Below are positions 46,703 to 54,889 of a DNA stretch of 64,000 nucleotides, in pieces (position 1 is the first letter of the stretch; each line of letters begins with the position of its first letter). This stretch comes from Rhizobium sp. BK313 (lineage in GTDB: Bacteria > Pseudomonadota > Alphaproteobacteria > Rhizobiales > Rhizobiaceae), in NCBI RefSeq assembly GCF_014193655.1, contig NZ_JACHZQ010000003.1, positions 558,001 to 622,000 of the forward strand, read 5' to 3'. The position numbers were made by a program, and so were the translations under genes. The notes beneath the pieces were generated by a model. The model was not told where the DNA came from. It saw nothing but the letters and a program-made list of their open reading frames with translations, and made no database searches.

Positions 46703-46748
46703 GGGCATGAGGCCGATCGTTGCTGCCGGATCGGTCCGGTCTGCCGTT
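46703..46748 (+). promoter_or_regulatory. 5' leader element of flaD
   Basis: GGGCATGAGGCCG...CCGG-N6-CCGG-TCTGCCG ends about 26 bases before the flaD ATG. It is the most diverged of the four flagellin copies at its 3' end. Confidence 0.55.
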
Positions 46749-46773
46749 TCCCAATAGAATTACGGATTTTCCG

Positions 46774-47751
46774 ATGAGCAATGTGACGACGAACCCCGCC
46801 TCTTTGGCCGCGCTGACCGTATTGCGCGGCGTCAACAAAGATCTTGGTGTGGTGCAGGAACAGGTTTCGTCCGGGTATCGCGTCGAGAACGCGAGTGACA
46901 ATCCGACCTATTGGTCGATGTCGAAGACGATGCAGTCGGACCAGAGCAGTCTTTCCACCATCTCCGACGCGCTCGGCCTCGGCGCCTCAAAAGTCGACAC
47001 CGCCTCCACCGCCATGGATTCGGTTGTCGACCTCGTCACCCAGATCCAGGCCAAACTGGTTTCCGCCGAGGAGCCAGGTACCGACAAGTCCGCGGTCAAT
47101 GCGGACATTCAGCAGCTCAAGGGCCAACTGCAATCGGTTACGCAGTCCGCGTCCTTCTCCGGTGAGAACTGGCTCTACAACACCGATGAGCAACCAGATC
47201 TCGAGCAATCCGTCATCAGCAATTTTACGCGTGGTTCGAGCGGCCAAGTCAACCTTGTAACGATCAATTACGATAGTTCGCAAACCCTGATGATCGACAC
47301 AGCCAAGCCGAGCCGCGGGCTGCTGACGCAGAATGTCGACGCCAGTACGTTCGACACGTCCGGTGAAACGTCGGCGCCCCGCAACTATTATCTCCTGGCC
47401 GCGGATTCCGGTACGCCACCCTCCGACGGCACCGAAATTTCCATTTCCGACAGCACGACGGATGATCAACTCACCGATATGATCAATGTGACGAACTCGA
47501 TCCTGAAATCGGTGACCTCAGCGGATTCGACGCTGGGCGTGATGAAATCCCGTATCGACGACCAGTCGGACTACATTTCCAAGCTCAGCGATGCCATCAA
47601 GATCAGCGTCGGCAATCTTGTCGATACCAATATGGAAGAGGCATCGGCGCGTCAAAGTGCGCTTCAGACCGCGCAGCAGATGGGGACTCAGGCGCTGTCG
47701 ATCGCCAACACTATGGCGAGCAAGGTGCTGATCCTCCTTCAGTCAAACTGA
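46774..47751 (+). CDS. flaD: Divergent flagellin (FlaD)
   Basis: The 325-residue flagellin starts MSNVTTNPASLAALTVLRGV and ends with a conserved-type C-terminal helix (SALQTAQQMGTQALSIAN), but its middle part, with PSRGLLTQNVDASTFDTSG, is unlike the other three. It is the longest of the four and likely a minor filament subunit. The frame opens at 46720, inside the leader element; the ATG at 46774 matches the other flagellins. A GC-rich hairpin follows. Confidence 0.9.
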   Translation: MSNVTTNPASLAALTVLRGVNKDLGVVQEQVSSGYRVENASDNPTYWSMSKTMQSDQSSLSTISDALGLGASKVDTASTAMDSVVDLVTQIQAKLVSAEEPGTDKSAVNADIQQLKGQLQSVTQSASFSGENWLYNTDEQPDLEQSVISNFTRGSSGQVNLVTINYDSSQTLMIDTAKPSRGLLTQNVDASTFDTSGETSAPRNYYLLAADSGTPPSDGTEISISDSTTDDQLTDMINVTNSILKSVTSADSTLGVMKSRIDDQSDYISKLSDAIKISVGNLVDTNMEEASARQSALQTAQQMGTQALSIANTMASKVLILLQSN

Positions 47752-47763
47752 TTTCGCCTCGGC

Positions 47764-47780
47764 GCGGCCAGGATGGCCGC
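47764..47780 (+). terminator. Hairpin after flaD
   Basis: GCGGCCA-GGA-TGGCCGC is a perfect 7-bp stem 12 bases after the flaD stop; no T-run follows. Confidence 0.4.
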
Positions 47781-47799
47781 GGCGGCCGCATTCATCCTC

Positions 47800-47818
47800 G
47801 CACAAGTTTGACCCCCTA
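47800..47818 (+). promoter_or_regulatory. Shared flagellar promoter motif before the fliH-like/motB operon
   Basis: GCACAAG, nine bases, CTA. It lies 182 bases before the fliH-like ATG, much further than at the other five operons, implying a long leader. Confidence 0.5.
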
Positions 47819-47830
47819 CGGTCCATCGTA

Positions 47831-48004
47831 ATGGCATGGCTGCGCTATTTTCCGGTGACGTTCGACGTCACGCCCGGAAGGCGTGACCGCAGGACGGAAA
47901 CCGGAAGCGTGATGATCGACGTTTTGAGCATGAAAATTCAAGGGGCCTGTCGAGGCATCAACTCGCGGCTCTCTGCGGATGAAAACGGGAGGATGCCAGC
48001 ATGA
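47831..48004 (+). CDS. Possible 57-codon leader frame before the fliH-like gene
   Basis: An ATG-to-TGA frame of 57 codons fills most of the leader and ends in a four-base ATGA overlap with the fliH-like start, as coupled genes do. Against it: no clear ribosome site before the ATG at 47831, no recognisable domain, and codon use unlike the neighbours. A strong palindrome, GTGACGT-TCG-ACGTCAC at 47855-47871, lies inside it. It may be no more than a chance frame. Confidence 0.2.
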   Translation: MAWLRYFPVTFDVTPGRRDRRTETGSVMIDVLSMKIQGACRGINSRLSADENGRMPA

Positions 48005-48633
48005 GCGCGACGCTATCCCGATATCTCAAGGACTTCAGCACCGAGCCGCCGCCGTCCTCCGGAATGCCGGATATGCCTTTCGAAGAAACTTCGGTCTTTC
48101 CCGAAAGCCCGATGGAGCCGCCGGTCGATATCGAGGCGGAGCGCCGCGACGCCTATGCGCAAGGGCACGAAGCGGCAACGCAGGAATTGATGCAAAGGCA
48201 TCAGGCGGAACTGGACACGATCGCCGAAACTCATCGAGGCGAGATGGATGCATTGCGCGCCCGATTCGAGGATCGCGCTGCGGAGAAGATTGCCGCCGGA
48301 TTGAGGGGGCTTGCCACGGTTCTCGGGCAGGCGATCAGCGCGGAGGCGGCCGCTGCGCTTGCGCCGATCATGACAGAAGCGCTGACGGCCAAGGCCGTCG
48401 CCGATCTCGCTGAGCGGGTGGCGGCGACGATTCTCGATGGTGCGGCCGGCCCGATTACGGTCAGCGGTCCCCGTCATCTCTTCGAGATGCTGCATGCGCG
48501 TATCGGCCAAAATGGCGTTTTGCTGCGCCATGTGGAGGCTCGAGACGTCGATCTTACCGTAACCATCGGAGAGAGCGTTCTCGTGACCCGTATGTCCGCC
48601 TGGGCCGCTAGTCTGAAAGAGATTCTGAAATGA
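48001..48633 (+). CDS. FliH-like flagellar export protein (candidate)
   Basis: The 210-residue product starts with a Pro/Ser-rich stretch, followed by a long charged coiled coil (EAERRDAYAQGHEAATQELM, then RHQAELDTIAETHRGEMDAL) and a C-terminal globular part with GPITVSGPRHLFEMLHARIG and DLTVTIGESVLVTRMSAW. This order fits FliH, the stator-like regulator of the FliI ATPase. No other fliH is visible near fliI. From memory, S. meliloti has an unnamed gene in this place before motB. A GGGAGG ribosome site precedes the ATG, and the stop overlaps motB. Confidence 0.6.
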   Translation: MSATLSRYLKDFSTEPPPSSGMPDMPFEETSVFPESPMEPPVDIEAERRDAYAQGHEAATQELMQRHQAELDTIAETHRGEMDALRARFEDRAAEKIAAGLRGLATVLGQAISAEAAAALAPIMTEALTAKAVADLAERVAATILDGAAGPITVSGPRHLFEMLHARIGQNGVLLRHVEARDVDLTVTIGESVLVTRMSAWAASLKEILK

Positions 48634-50150
48634 GCGATGGCGATCAAAATCAAGGCAAACACGAGATCATCATCGTCAAGCGACATAGCGGCGGTGATCA
48701 TGAAGGCGGTCATGGCGGCGCATGGAAGATAGCCTATGCGGACTTCATGACGGCAATGATGGCCTTCTTTCTGGTGATGTGGCTGGTGAATGCCGCAAAC
48801 GAAGAGACGAAGGCCTCGGTCGCATCCTATTTCAACCCGATCAAGCTCGCCGACGAAAAGCCGACGGAGAAGGGCCTGAAGAAGCCCGTCGATCAGGCTG
48901 ACGGGCAAAAGAATCAGGCGAAGTCGAAGAACAAGGAAGACAATCCGAACGACGGCAAGTCCGCCAACAGCGGCGAGGATCAGACCTCGACTTCCGGCGA
49001 CCAGACCAACTATTCCGAAGCGGATTTCTTCGAGAATCCCTATTCGGTTCTGGCCGAAATCGCTCAGCAGGTCGGTCAGCAAGCCAATGTCAGCGCCAAG
49101 GGTGAGGGCGGTGCTGCCCAGTCAGGTCCCGCCACAGGTGCGGATGGCGGGCAAGCCTATCGCGATCCCTTCGATCCGGATTTCTGGACCAAGCAGGTGC
49201 AAGTTTCCAGTGCTTCGAAGAACGCTAACGAAGAACAGTCGGCAAAATCCGACCAGTCGCCGAAGGGCGAAGTGATCGCCCTCTCGAAGGCGACGGCCGC
49301 CGATTCCGGTCAGCCGGCCACCCAGCCGCAGACTCCGGAGGAGCAACCGACCGTGAGCGATCAGCAGGCGCCGACGGACCAGCAGAACCCAGGCAAGGAA
49401 CAACAGAACAAACAGGCTGCCAAGCAGGCGCCGAACCAGCAGACCGCCAACGCTGCCGCCGAGCAAAGCGATGCTTCGACATTCGAAGGCAGCGCCGCGG
49501 CGATGCAGAACAAGGACGTTGCGCCGGCGAAAGACCAACAGCAGGACGCCAAGGACCTGCAGCAGGCGATCCAGAAGCAGATCAGCGGTGTTGGCGGTCA
49601 GCTCGCCGAAGGCCTTCAGGTCACGCCGGCCGAAGGCGGTCTTCTGGTGACGATTTCCGATCAGACCAATGACCCGATGTTCAACATCGGATCGGCCGTT
49701 CCGCGCCAGGAGATGGTGCTGGCGATGGCGAAGATCGGCAAGATTCTTGCGGACCGCAAGGGGTCGATCCTGATCCGCGGCCATACCGATGGGCGTCCTT
49801 ATATGGTCGATGGCCACAACGACAATTGGCGCCTGTCGCTCGACCGCGCCCAGAGCGCCTATTACATGCTCACCAATGGCGGGCTGGACGAGAAGCGGAT
49901 AGCACAGGTCTCGGGCTTCGCCGACCGTCGGCTGAAATTGCCTGATGACCCCTTCAACGACGCCAACCGCCGCATCGAGATCCTGATTCAGGGCGCTTCA
50001 AGCCAGGCTGCGAAGGATCAGACGGATCCAAACGATCAAAACCCAGCCAAGCCCACGCAAGGCAAGCCGGATCAAGGCAAGCCGAGCCAGGGCAAGCAGG
50101 GTCTGGGTAAACAGGGCCAAGGCAAGCCAAGCCAAGGCAAACAAGGATAG
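48630..50150 (+). CDS. motB: Flagellar stator protein MotB with repeat-rich tail
   Basis: The 506-residue product has one span with the proton-binding aspartate (YADFMTAMMAFFLVMWLVN, near residue 33), a long Gln/Asn/Lys-rich low-complexity region (about 80-310), a C-terminal OmpA/MotB peptidoglycan-binding domain (GHTDGRPYMVDGHNDNWRLS, NRRIEILIQ), then a tail of about 45 residues made of GKPxQ and GKQG repeats. It anchors the stator to the cell wall. The length is well above E. coli MotB (308) because of the linker and tail. It overlaps the fliH-like gene and is followed by motC. Confidence 0.93.
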   Translation: MSDGDQNQGKHEIIIVKRHSGGDHEGGHGGAWKIAYADFMTAMMAFFLVMWLVNAANEETKASVASYFNPIKLADEKPTEKGLKKPVDQADGQKNQAKSKNKEDNPNDGKSANSGEDQTSTSGDQTNYSEADFFENPYSVLAEIAQQVGQQANVSAKGEGGAAQSGPATGADGGQAYRDPFDPDFWTKQVQVSSASKNANEEQSAKSDQSPKGEVIALSKATAADSGQPATQPQTPEEQPTVSDQQAPTDQQNPGKEQQNKQAAKQAPNQQTANAAAEQSDASTFEGSAAAMQNKDVAPAKDQQQDAKDLQQAIQKQISGVGGQLAEGLQVTPAEGGLLVTISDQTNDPMFNIGSAVPRQEMVLAMAKIGKILADRKGSILIRGHTDGRPYMVDGHNDNWRLSLDRAQSAYYMLTNGGLDEKRIAQVSGFADRRLKLPDDPFNDANRRIEILIQGASSQAAKDQTDPNDQNPAKPTQGKPDQGKPSQGKQGLGKQGQGKPSQGKQG

Positions 50151-50153
50151 TCC

Positions 50154-51458
50154 ATGGCGCGCATCCAGCATCGTCATAGCCTCGCGCTCGCTTTGACCCT
50201 CGGCATGTTCATGCCGGGGATCGTACGTGCTGACGGTCCGGACAGCTTGTCGCCCTATAAGATGCTGCGCTCGCTCGAATTCATCCAGGATTCCGTGGTT
50301 GCGGGCGATAGCTCGGCTGGTGAGATGCAGCGTTTCATGCTGTCGACCATCGACGAGCGCCTGCGCACCGCCGATACGTCGGTCTTCGACGACAGCCGCA
50401 ATGTCGATGCAGCGTTGATCTATGCGATGAGCGGCGGCAATCCGGCAACGCTGGAATATCTGATGTCGCGCGACGTCAACGGCAATTTCGACAATCGCGT
50501 TGCCGATGTCCTGAGGAAATATTTGAACGGCAAAGGGCTGCTGGTGGTCAACACGCTTGCCGACATTGCCAAGGAATATCGCGACAAGAAAATCGGCCCC
50601 TATCTCTCGCTGGTTGCAGCCAATGTTATGTCCGCCAAGAACCCAAAGGCGGCCCTTAAGCTTTATGACTGGGCGCGCCTGACGTCGCCGGGCACTATCG
50701 TCGAGGAATCGGCGCTGCGTCGTTCCCTCGCTCTCTGTAGCGACACCGGCATGGTGCCCCAGGGCCTCGACTATGCAGAGCGCTATACGAGGCGCTTCCT
50801 GCATTCGCCCTATGCAAGCCAGTTCGCTGACCTCTTCGTGCAGCTCGTGGTTGATCATGACGCTGACGTCAAGCAAGAGGACATTATCGATATCCTGTCC
50901 TTCATGGACCCGCCGCGGCAGCGCGAAATCTATCTGCGCATGGCGCGTCGCGCTGCGATCGCCGGCAAGGCCGATCTCGCTGCACTCGCTTCCGGGCGTG
51001 CCCAGGCGATATCCAATGACGGCAGCGACGCGTTCGGCGCGCTGGCGAGCTTTTATGGCGGCGTCGCCGGCGTTTCGACGCCCGATTTGGGGGCGGCGGT
51101 CCGCAATATAGACCAGATGCCCGCCGGCGAATTAAACGAACAGGATCGCGCCCTGCGCGACGCTGCAAAGATGGTGGCAGACGAGATCCTGCGTGCTCCG
51201 GATCCGGCAAGGCTGACGCAAGTCTCACCCCTTAATGTGCCTAATCAAGAAAATACTGAACACGATGCTGCTGTGACGAACCAACCTGGGGCCCAGTCCC
51301 CTGGCACGGCGGGTGTTGAGGAGGGAGCCACCGCAAAGGCGGCTCACACCCCGGAGGAAGGGAGGCAGGAGGCCGACTCTTCATTCAACGCATTCGTCAC
51401 GACGAGCCGCTCGAAGCTTGACGCCATCGACGGCCTGTTGAAGCAGGAAAGTCATTGA
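50154..51458 (+). CDS. motC: Periplasmic motility protein MotC
   Basis: The 434-residue product has a signal peptide (SLALALTLGMFMPGIVRA) followed by a helical body starting DSLSPYKMLRSLEFIQDSVV. MotC is found in rhizobia and relatives; it acts in the periplasm with MotB and needs MotE. No catalytic motif is seen. It starts three bases after motB. Confidence 0.9.
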   Translation: MARIQHRHSLALALTLGMFMPGIVRADGPDSLSPYKMLRSLEFIQDSVVAGDSSAGEMQRFMLSTIDERLRTADTSVFDDSRNVDAALIYAMSGGNPATLEYLMSRDVNGNFDNRVADVLRKYLNGKGLLVVNTLADIAKEYRDKKIGPYLSLVAANVMSAKNPKAALKLYDWARLTSPGTIVEESALRRSLALCSDTGMVPQGLDYAERYTRRFLHSPYASQFADLFVQLVVDHDADVKQEDIIDILSFMDPPRQREIYLRMARRAAIAGKADLAALASGRAQAISNDGSDAFGALASFYGGVAGVSTPDLGAAVRNIDQMPAGELNEQDRALRDAAKMVADEILRAPDPARLTQVSPLNVPNQENTEHDAAVTNQPGAQSPGTAGVEEGATAKAAHTPEEGRQEADSSFNAFVTTSRSKLDAIDGLLKQESH

Positions 51459-51460
51459 TC

Positions 51461-53113
51461 ATGATGGATATCGGTATCTCCAGTGCCCCACCCGGGGCCG
51501 ATCTGGTCGCTATTGGCAAAGGCGGGCGTTCTGCCAAGCAGGATGACAGTGACGGCAAAGGGTTTCTGGACGCACTGACCAGTTCGCTTGGCAACGGGCG
51601 CAAATCCGACACGGCCGCCAAGGGCGATGCGGACACAGCCGATGCGGCGACCGGGACTGATACCAAAACAGATGCGGATAAGGTGAAAGGTTCGGCGGGC
51701 GATCCAACAGCGATTGCTCCAGCCGAGGATGACAGCACCAACACCGTAAGCGGCATGAGAGATCCGTCGGCAACCAATATCGCCAATCTCGCTGAACTGG
51801 CCAAGGGAACCAAGCAGCCTGGGGGAGCTAAGTTTCCGCAGGGGACAGATGCGGCAAATCTTTCGAAATCGCTGATGGGTCTTCAAAATCCGGCCCCGGC
51901 AGATCAAGCACCTGCCGATAAGGCTCTGGCGACCAATCCGGCCGGCAATACGGATGCGACCCAAGTCCAGGCCCAGGGCCAGTCTCAGACCTCGGATCAG
52001 CTCGATGATATCGCGCAACAATTGGCGGACGCGATTGCCGGCAATCAGCCTGTGCAGAATGATGGCGACGGCAAAGCGCAGACGCCGGTAGTCAAGACCG
52101 GTAAGCCTGCGTCAGCCACCGACGATGGTAAGTCCTCGGTGACGCAGGGCGCTCAAGCCAGCGGTGCAGCATCGGACGCGCTGTCGCTTCTGAATGTCCC
52201 ACAGACGGCCAGCACGGTCGCGGTTGCACCGCAGAGCGTTGCGAATGTGTTTGCCGGTGCCGACGTGAAGACGCAGGCAGAGCCGGATCAGTCTTTGCCG
52301 AAACTCGCGAATGTGGCGCTGAAGGACACGTCAGCAAACGCCACGGATACCAACCCGACACCTACGGGTACTGGCGACGATACCACCACGGCACAGACCT
52401 TCCGGTTCGTGCGCGCCGACGGACGCGGCGGGTCGCTCGACATGTCGATCAGCAAAGGCAGCGACGACACGGCACAGGTCGACGTCAAGGCATCGGGAAG
52501 CGGTAATGCGGAGACTGTCACGGTGCTCGATTCCCGCCGCTATCTCGGTCTTGCAGCCAATTCCAACGCGACGCTTGTCACCGGCGCCCTTGCGGGAGAC
52601 GGGGAGTGGTCGGGTGCGATGCAGCCGGGTTCCGCTCTCTCCAATGCTGCGAGCTGGACAAGCACCGGCAAGGTCGTCAATACGCTTAAGATCCAACTGC
52701 ATCCCAACGATCTCGGCGAAGTCACCGCCACCATGCGGCTTTCGGGCGATCAGTTGAGTGTCGATCTCAAAGTGCAGACCAGCGAAGCCTATCGGCAGCT
52801 CCACGCCGATCAGAGCCATATGGTCGACGCATTGCGCGCCCAGGGTTATCAGGTAGACTCTATCACTGTGACCCTGGCCTCGAGCGCGGATCAGCAATCG
52901 GATAGCGGCAAGCAATCCGGCTTCCAGGGGCAGTCCCAACAGCAATCCTTAATGAATCAGGGGCAGGGTGGGGACGCGCGACCGAAGGGACAGAGCTATT
53001 CAGGGCAGCAGGCAAATGGTAATGACGGCAATCGCAGCTCGGGCGAACGCGGCACGGAAGATGGCGCTGCTAGCATTGCTCAGCGCCTGCGCTCTGGCGA
53101 CGTTTACCTCTGA
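51461..53113 (+). CDS. fliK: Flagellar hook-length regulator FliK (formerly MotD)
   Basis: The 550-residue product has a long Ala/Asp/Thr-rich low-complexity N-terminal part and a C-terminal Flg_hook domain (TLKIQLHPNDLGEVTATMRL, then AYRQLHADQSHMVDALRAQGY). In S. meliloti this gene was first called motD and later shown to set hook length like FliK. Tandem ATGs at 51461 and 51464 follow AGGAAA; the TTG at 51455, overlapping the motC stop, is less likely. Its 3' end overlaps the transglycosylase gene by 98 bases. Confidence 0.88.
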   Translation: MMDIGISSAPPGADLVAIGKGGRSAKQDDSDGKGFLDALTSSLGNGRKSDTAAKGDADTADAATGTDTKTDADKVKGSAGDPTAIAPAEDDSTNTVSGMRDPSATNIANLAELAKGTKQPGGAKFPQGTDAANLSKSLMGLQNPAPADQAPADKALATNPAGNTDATQVQAQGQSQTSDQLDDIAQQLADAIAGNQPVQNDGDGKAQTPVVKTGKPASATDDGKSSVTQGAQASGAASDALSLLNVPQTASTVAVAPQSVANVFAGADVKTQAEPDQSLPKLANVALKDTSANATDTNPTPTGTGDDTTTAQTFRFVRADGRGGSLDMSISKGSDDTAQVDVKASGSGNAETVTVLDSRRYLGLAANSNATLVTGALAGDGEWSGAMQPGSALSNAASWTSTGKVVNTLKIQLHPNDLGEVTATMRLSGDQLSVDLKVQTSEAYRQLHADQSHMVDALRAQGYQVDSITVTLASSADQQSDSGKQSGFQGQSQQQSLMNQGQGGDARPKGQSYSGQQANGNDGNRSSGERGTEDGAASIAQRLRSGDVYL

Positions 53114-53648
53114 CGCCCTTGCCTCTGCGAACGGAGCTCCGCCTGATACCGGTGCCGCCGGCCTCTGTGAGCGCGAAATCCAGTCTGCTGCGGCGAAATA
53201 CGGGATACCGGAGGGGATCCTTTATTCGGTCGGCTTGACGGAGACCGGGCGCAAGGGCTCGCTCTATCCCTATGCTCTCAATATAGAAGGTAAGCCGGTC
53301 TTTCCATCTTCCGAAAACGCCGCTTTGCAGACCTTCGTCGCAGCGAAACAAAGCGGGGCGAAGCTGATCGACATCGGCTGCATGCAAATCAACCAGTATT
53401 TTCACGGCGAAAATTTTGCCTCGGTTGCTGATATGTTCGACCCGCATCGCAATGTCGAATACGCCGCCAAGTTCCTCCGCGACCTTCATGACAGGCATGA
53501 AACCTGGACGATGGCGGTAGCAAGATACCATGCCGGCCCAAACAATGACCCCGCCCAGAAGGTCTATGTCTGCCGTGTCATCGCCAATCTGGTTGCCACC
53601 GGATACGGAAAATGGACGCCCAATGCGGCGGCTTTTTGCCAGAATTGA
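53016..53648 (+). CDS. Periplasmic lytic transglycosylase (SLT domain)
   Basis: The 210-residue product has a signal peptide with a basic n-region (TAIAARANAARK) and a hydrophobic core (MALLALLSACALATF). It then has an SLT domain: ILYSVGLTETGRKGS, with the catalytic glutamate in TET, and LIDIGCMQINQYFHG, the conserved GxMQIN block. Such enzymes cut peptidoglycan without hydrolysis; VirB1/IpgF-like members open the wall for secretion systems. As no flgJ is visible in the window, this is the best candidate to clear the way for the rod. The start inside fliK is supported because the overlapped codons supply the basic n-region; ATG 53022 is an alternative. Confidence 0.8.
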   Translation: MVMTAIAARANAARKMALLALLSACALATFTSDALASANGAPPDTGAAGLCEREIQSAAAKYGIPEGILYSVGLTETGRKGSLYPYALNIEGKPVFPSSENAALQTFVAAKQSGAKLIDIGCMQINQYFHGENFASVADMFDPHRNVEYAAKFLRDLHDRHETWTMAVARYHAGPNNDPAQKVYVCRVIANLVATGYGKWTPNAAAFCQN

Positions 53649-53822
53649 ACTAACTAAAAGTTGTATTTCGCTCAGCGTGCGTCACCGCTAACCCTTTTGG
53701 CATGGTTGACAACATACGAATGCCATGAACTACTTATATTCATAATATACTAACTAACTACTTTTTTATCGGTGTAAATCGAAGAGCACCCACTACATCT
53801 AGTGCAAATCGCCCCCCAAATC

Positions 53823-53837
53823 TTAATCAATTGTTAA
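53823..53837 (+). promoter_or_regulatory. CtrA-type box upstream of rem
   Basis: TTAA-TCAATTG-TTAA fits the TTAA-N7-TTAA CtrA consensus exactly and lies 91 bases before the rem ATG. A second short symmetry, CACTA-CATC-TAGTG, lies at 53791-53804 and could be a VisNR or other regulator site. Both roles are inferred. Confidence 0.45.
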
Positions 53838-53928
53838 TTCCCGTCACTCATTTCCGACAGTTGTTCGTGATTCGCGCGATTCGTACCCATAGTCCATCGA
53901 AACACCACACTGATTCGGAGGCGGACGA

Positions 53929-54600
53929 ATGATCGTAGTGGTTGATGAGCGTGAGCTCGTTAAGGACGGCTATACTTCTCTCTTTGGGCGCGAGGGCATC
54001 CCGTCTACGGGGTTTGACCCCCGGGAATTCGGCGAATGGGTCACGACTGCTGCGGACGGCGATATTGCCGCGGTCGAAGCATTTCTGATCGGACAGGGAC
54101 AACATGTGCACGAATTGCCTCGGGCGATTCGTGACCGGTCGTTGGCCCCCGTCATTGCTGTCAGTGATCAGCCCTCATTGGAATCGACACTGGCGCTCTT
54201 CGACTGCGGCGTCGACGATGTCGTGCGAAAGCCGGTGCATCCGCGTGAAATCCTGGCTAGGGCTGCTGCGATCCGCCGGAGGCTGAAGGCGATCACCAGC
54301 TACACCGACATCGGTCAGATCCGAGTCTTCGCCGATGGCCGTGACCCGGAGATCAACGGCGATGTCTTCGCCCTGCCGCGGCGCGAACGGCGCATCCTGG
54401 AATATTTGATTTCCAACCGCGGTCGCCGGGTCACCAAGACGCAGATCTTCAACGCGATCTACGGCATCTTCGACGAAGAAGTCGAAGAGAATGTCGTCGA
54501 AAGCCATATTTCCAAGCTGCGCAAGAAGTTGCGCAAGAAGCTCGGTTTCGATCCGGTCGATTCCAAGCGCTTCCTTGGCTACTGCATCGATTGGAATTGA
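53929..54600 (+). CDS. rem: OmpR-like orphan motility regulator Rem
   Basis: The 223-residue product has a receiver-like N-terminal domain and a C-terminal winged-helix DNA-binding domain ([20 protein letters not shown], then [19 protein letters not shown]). Rem is the VisNR-dependent activator of flagellar operons in S. meliloti. The receiver is atypical: where the phosphoacceptor aspartate is expected the sequence reads AAVEAFL, with E50. The lysine in VRKPVHP is kept. GGAGGCGGAC precedes the ATG. It is preceded by an AT-rich spacer of 280 bases and lies just before the flgE operon. Confidence 0.9.
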   Translation: MIVVVDERELVKDGYTSLFGREGIPSTGFDPREFGEWVTTAADGDIAAVEAFLIGQGQHVHELPRAIRDRSLAPVIAVSDQPSLESTLALFDCGVDDVVRKPVHPREILARAAAIRRRLKAITSYTDIGQIRVFADGRDPEINGDVFALPRRERRILEYLISNRGRRVTKTQIFNAIYGIFDEEVEENVVESHISKLRKKLRKKLGFDPVDSKRFLGYCIDWN

Positions 54601-54837
54601 TGCTTCAATCAGGATTTGGCGTAGCAACGCCCGAACCCCGCGTGTAATTCCCTCCCAGAATTCCTCCCAATTCCCAGAATTATACGCGGGCCCCGAACAT
54701 CGATCGCGATGTTCGGATGCGAAGGTGTGCCAATTCTTGCTGTTACTGCGCCCCTTAATCGCTTCATAGGACGCGTCGCAGTAATCTTCGAAAAGCTGCT
54801 TCATGACGACCGGCTTTTCCTCTTTTCAGACAGCTTC

Positions 54838-54856
54838 ACGCAAGGCCCACCCCCTA
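54838..54856 (+). promoter_or_regulatory. Shared flagellar promoter motif before flgE
   Basis: ACGCAAG, nine bases, CTA, 33 bases before the flgE ATG. Confidence 0.5.
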
Positions 54857-54889
54857 CTCTCAGCCTTACGAGGAAAACGAGGATTCCAG

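Noticed and set aside
49300-49560. Repeat-like Gln/Lys/Ala DNA inside motB as a possible tandem-repeat array
   Set aside because: It is ordinary low-complexity linker coding sequence with no fixed repeat unit, unlike the tail at 50010-50150.
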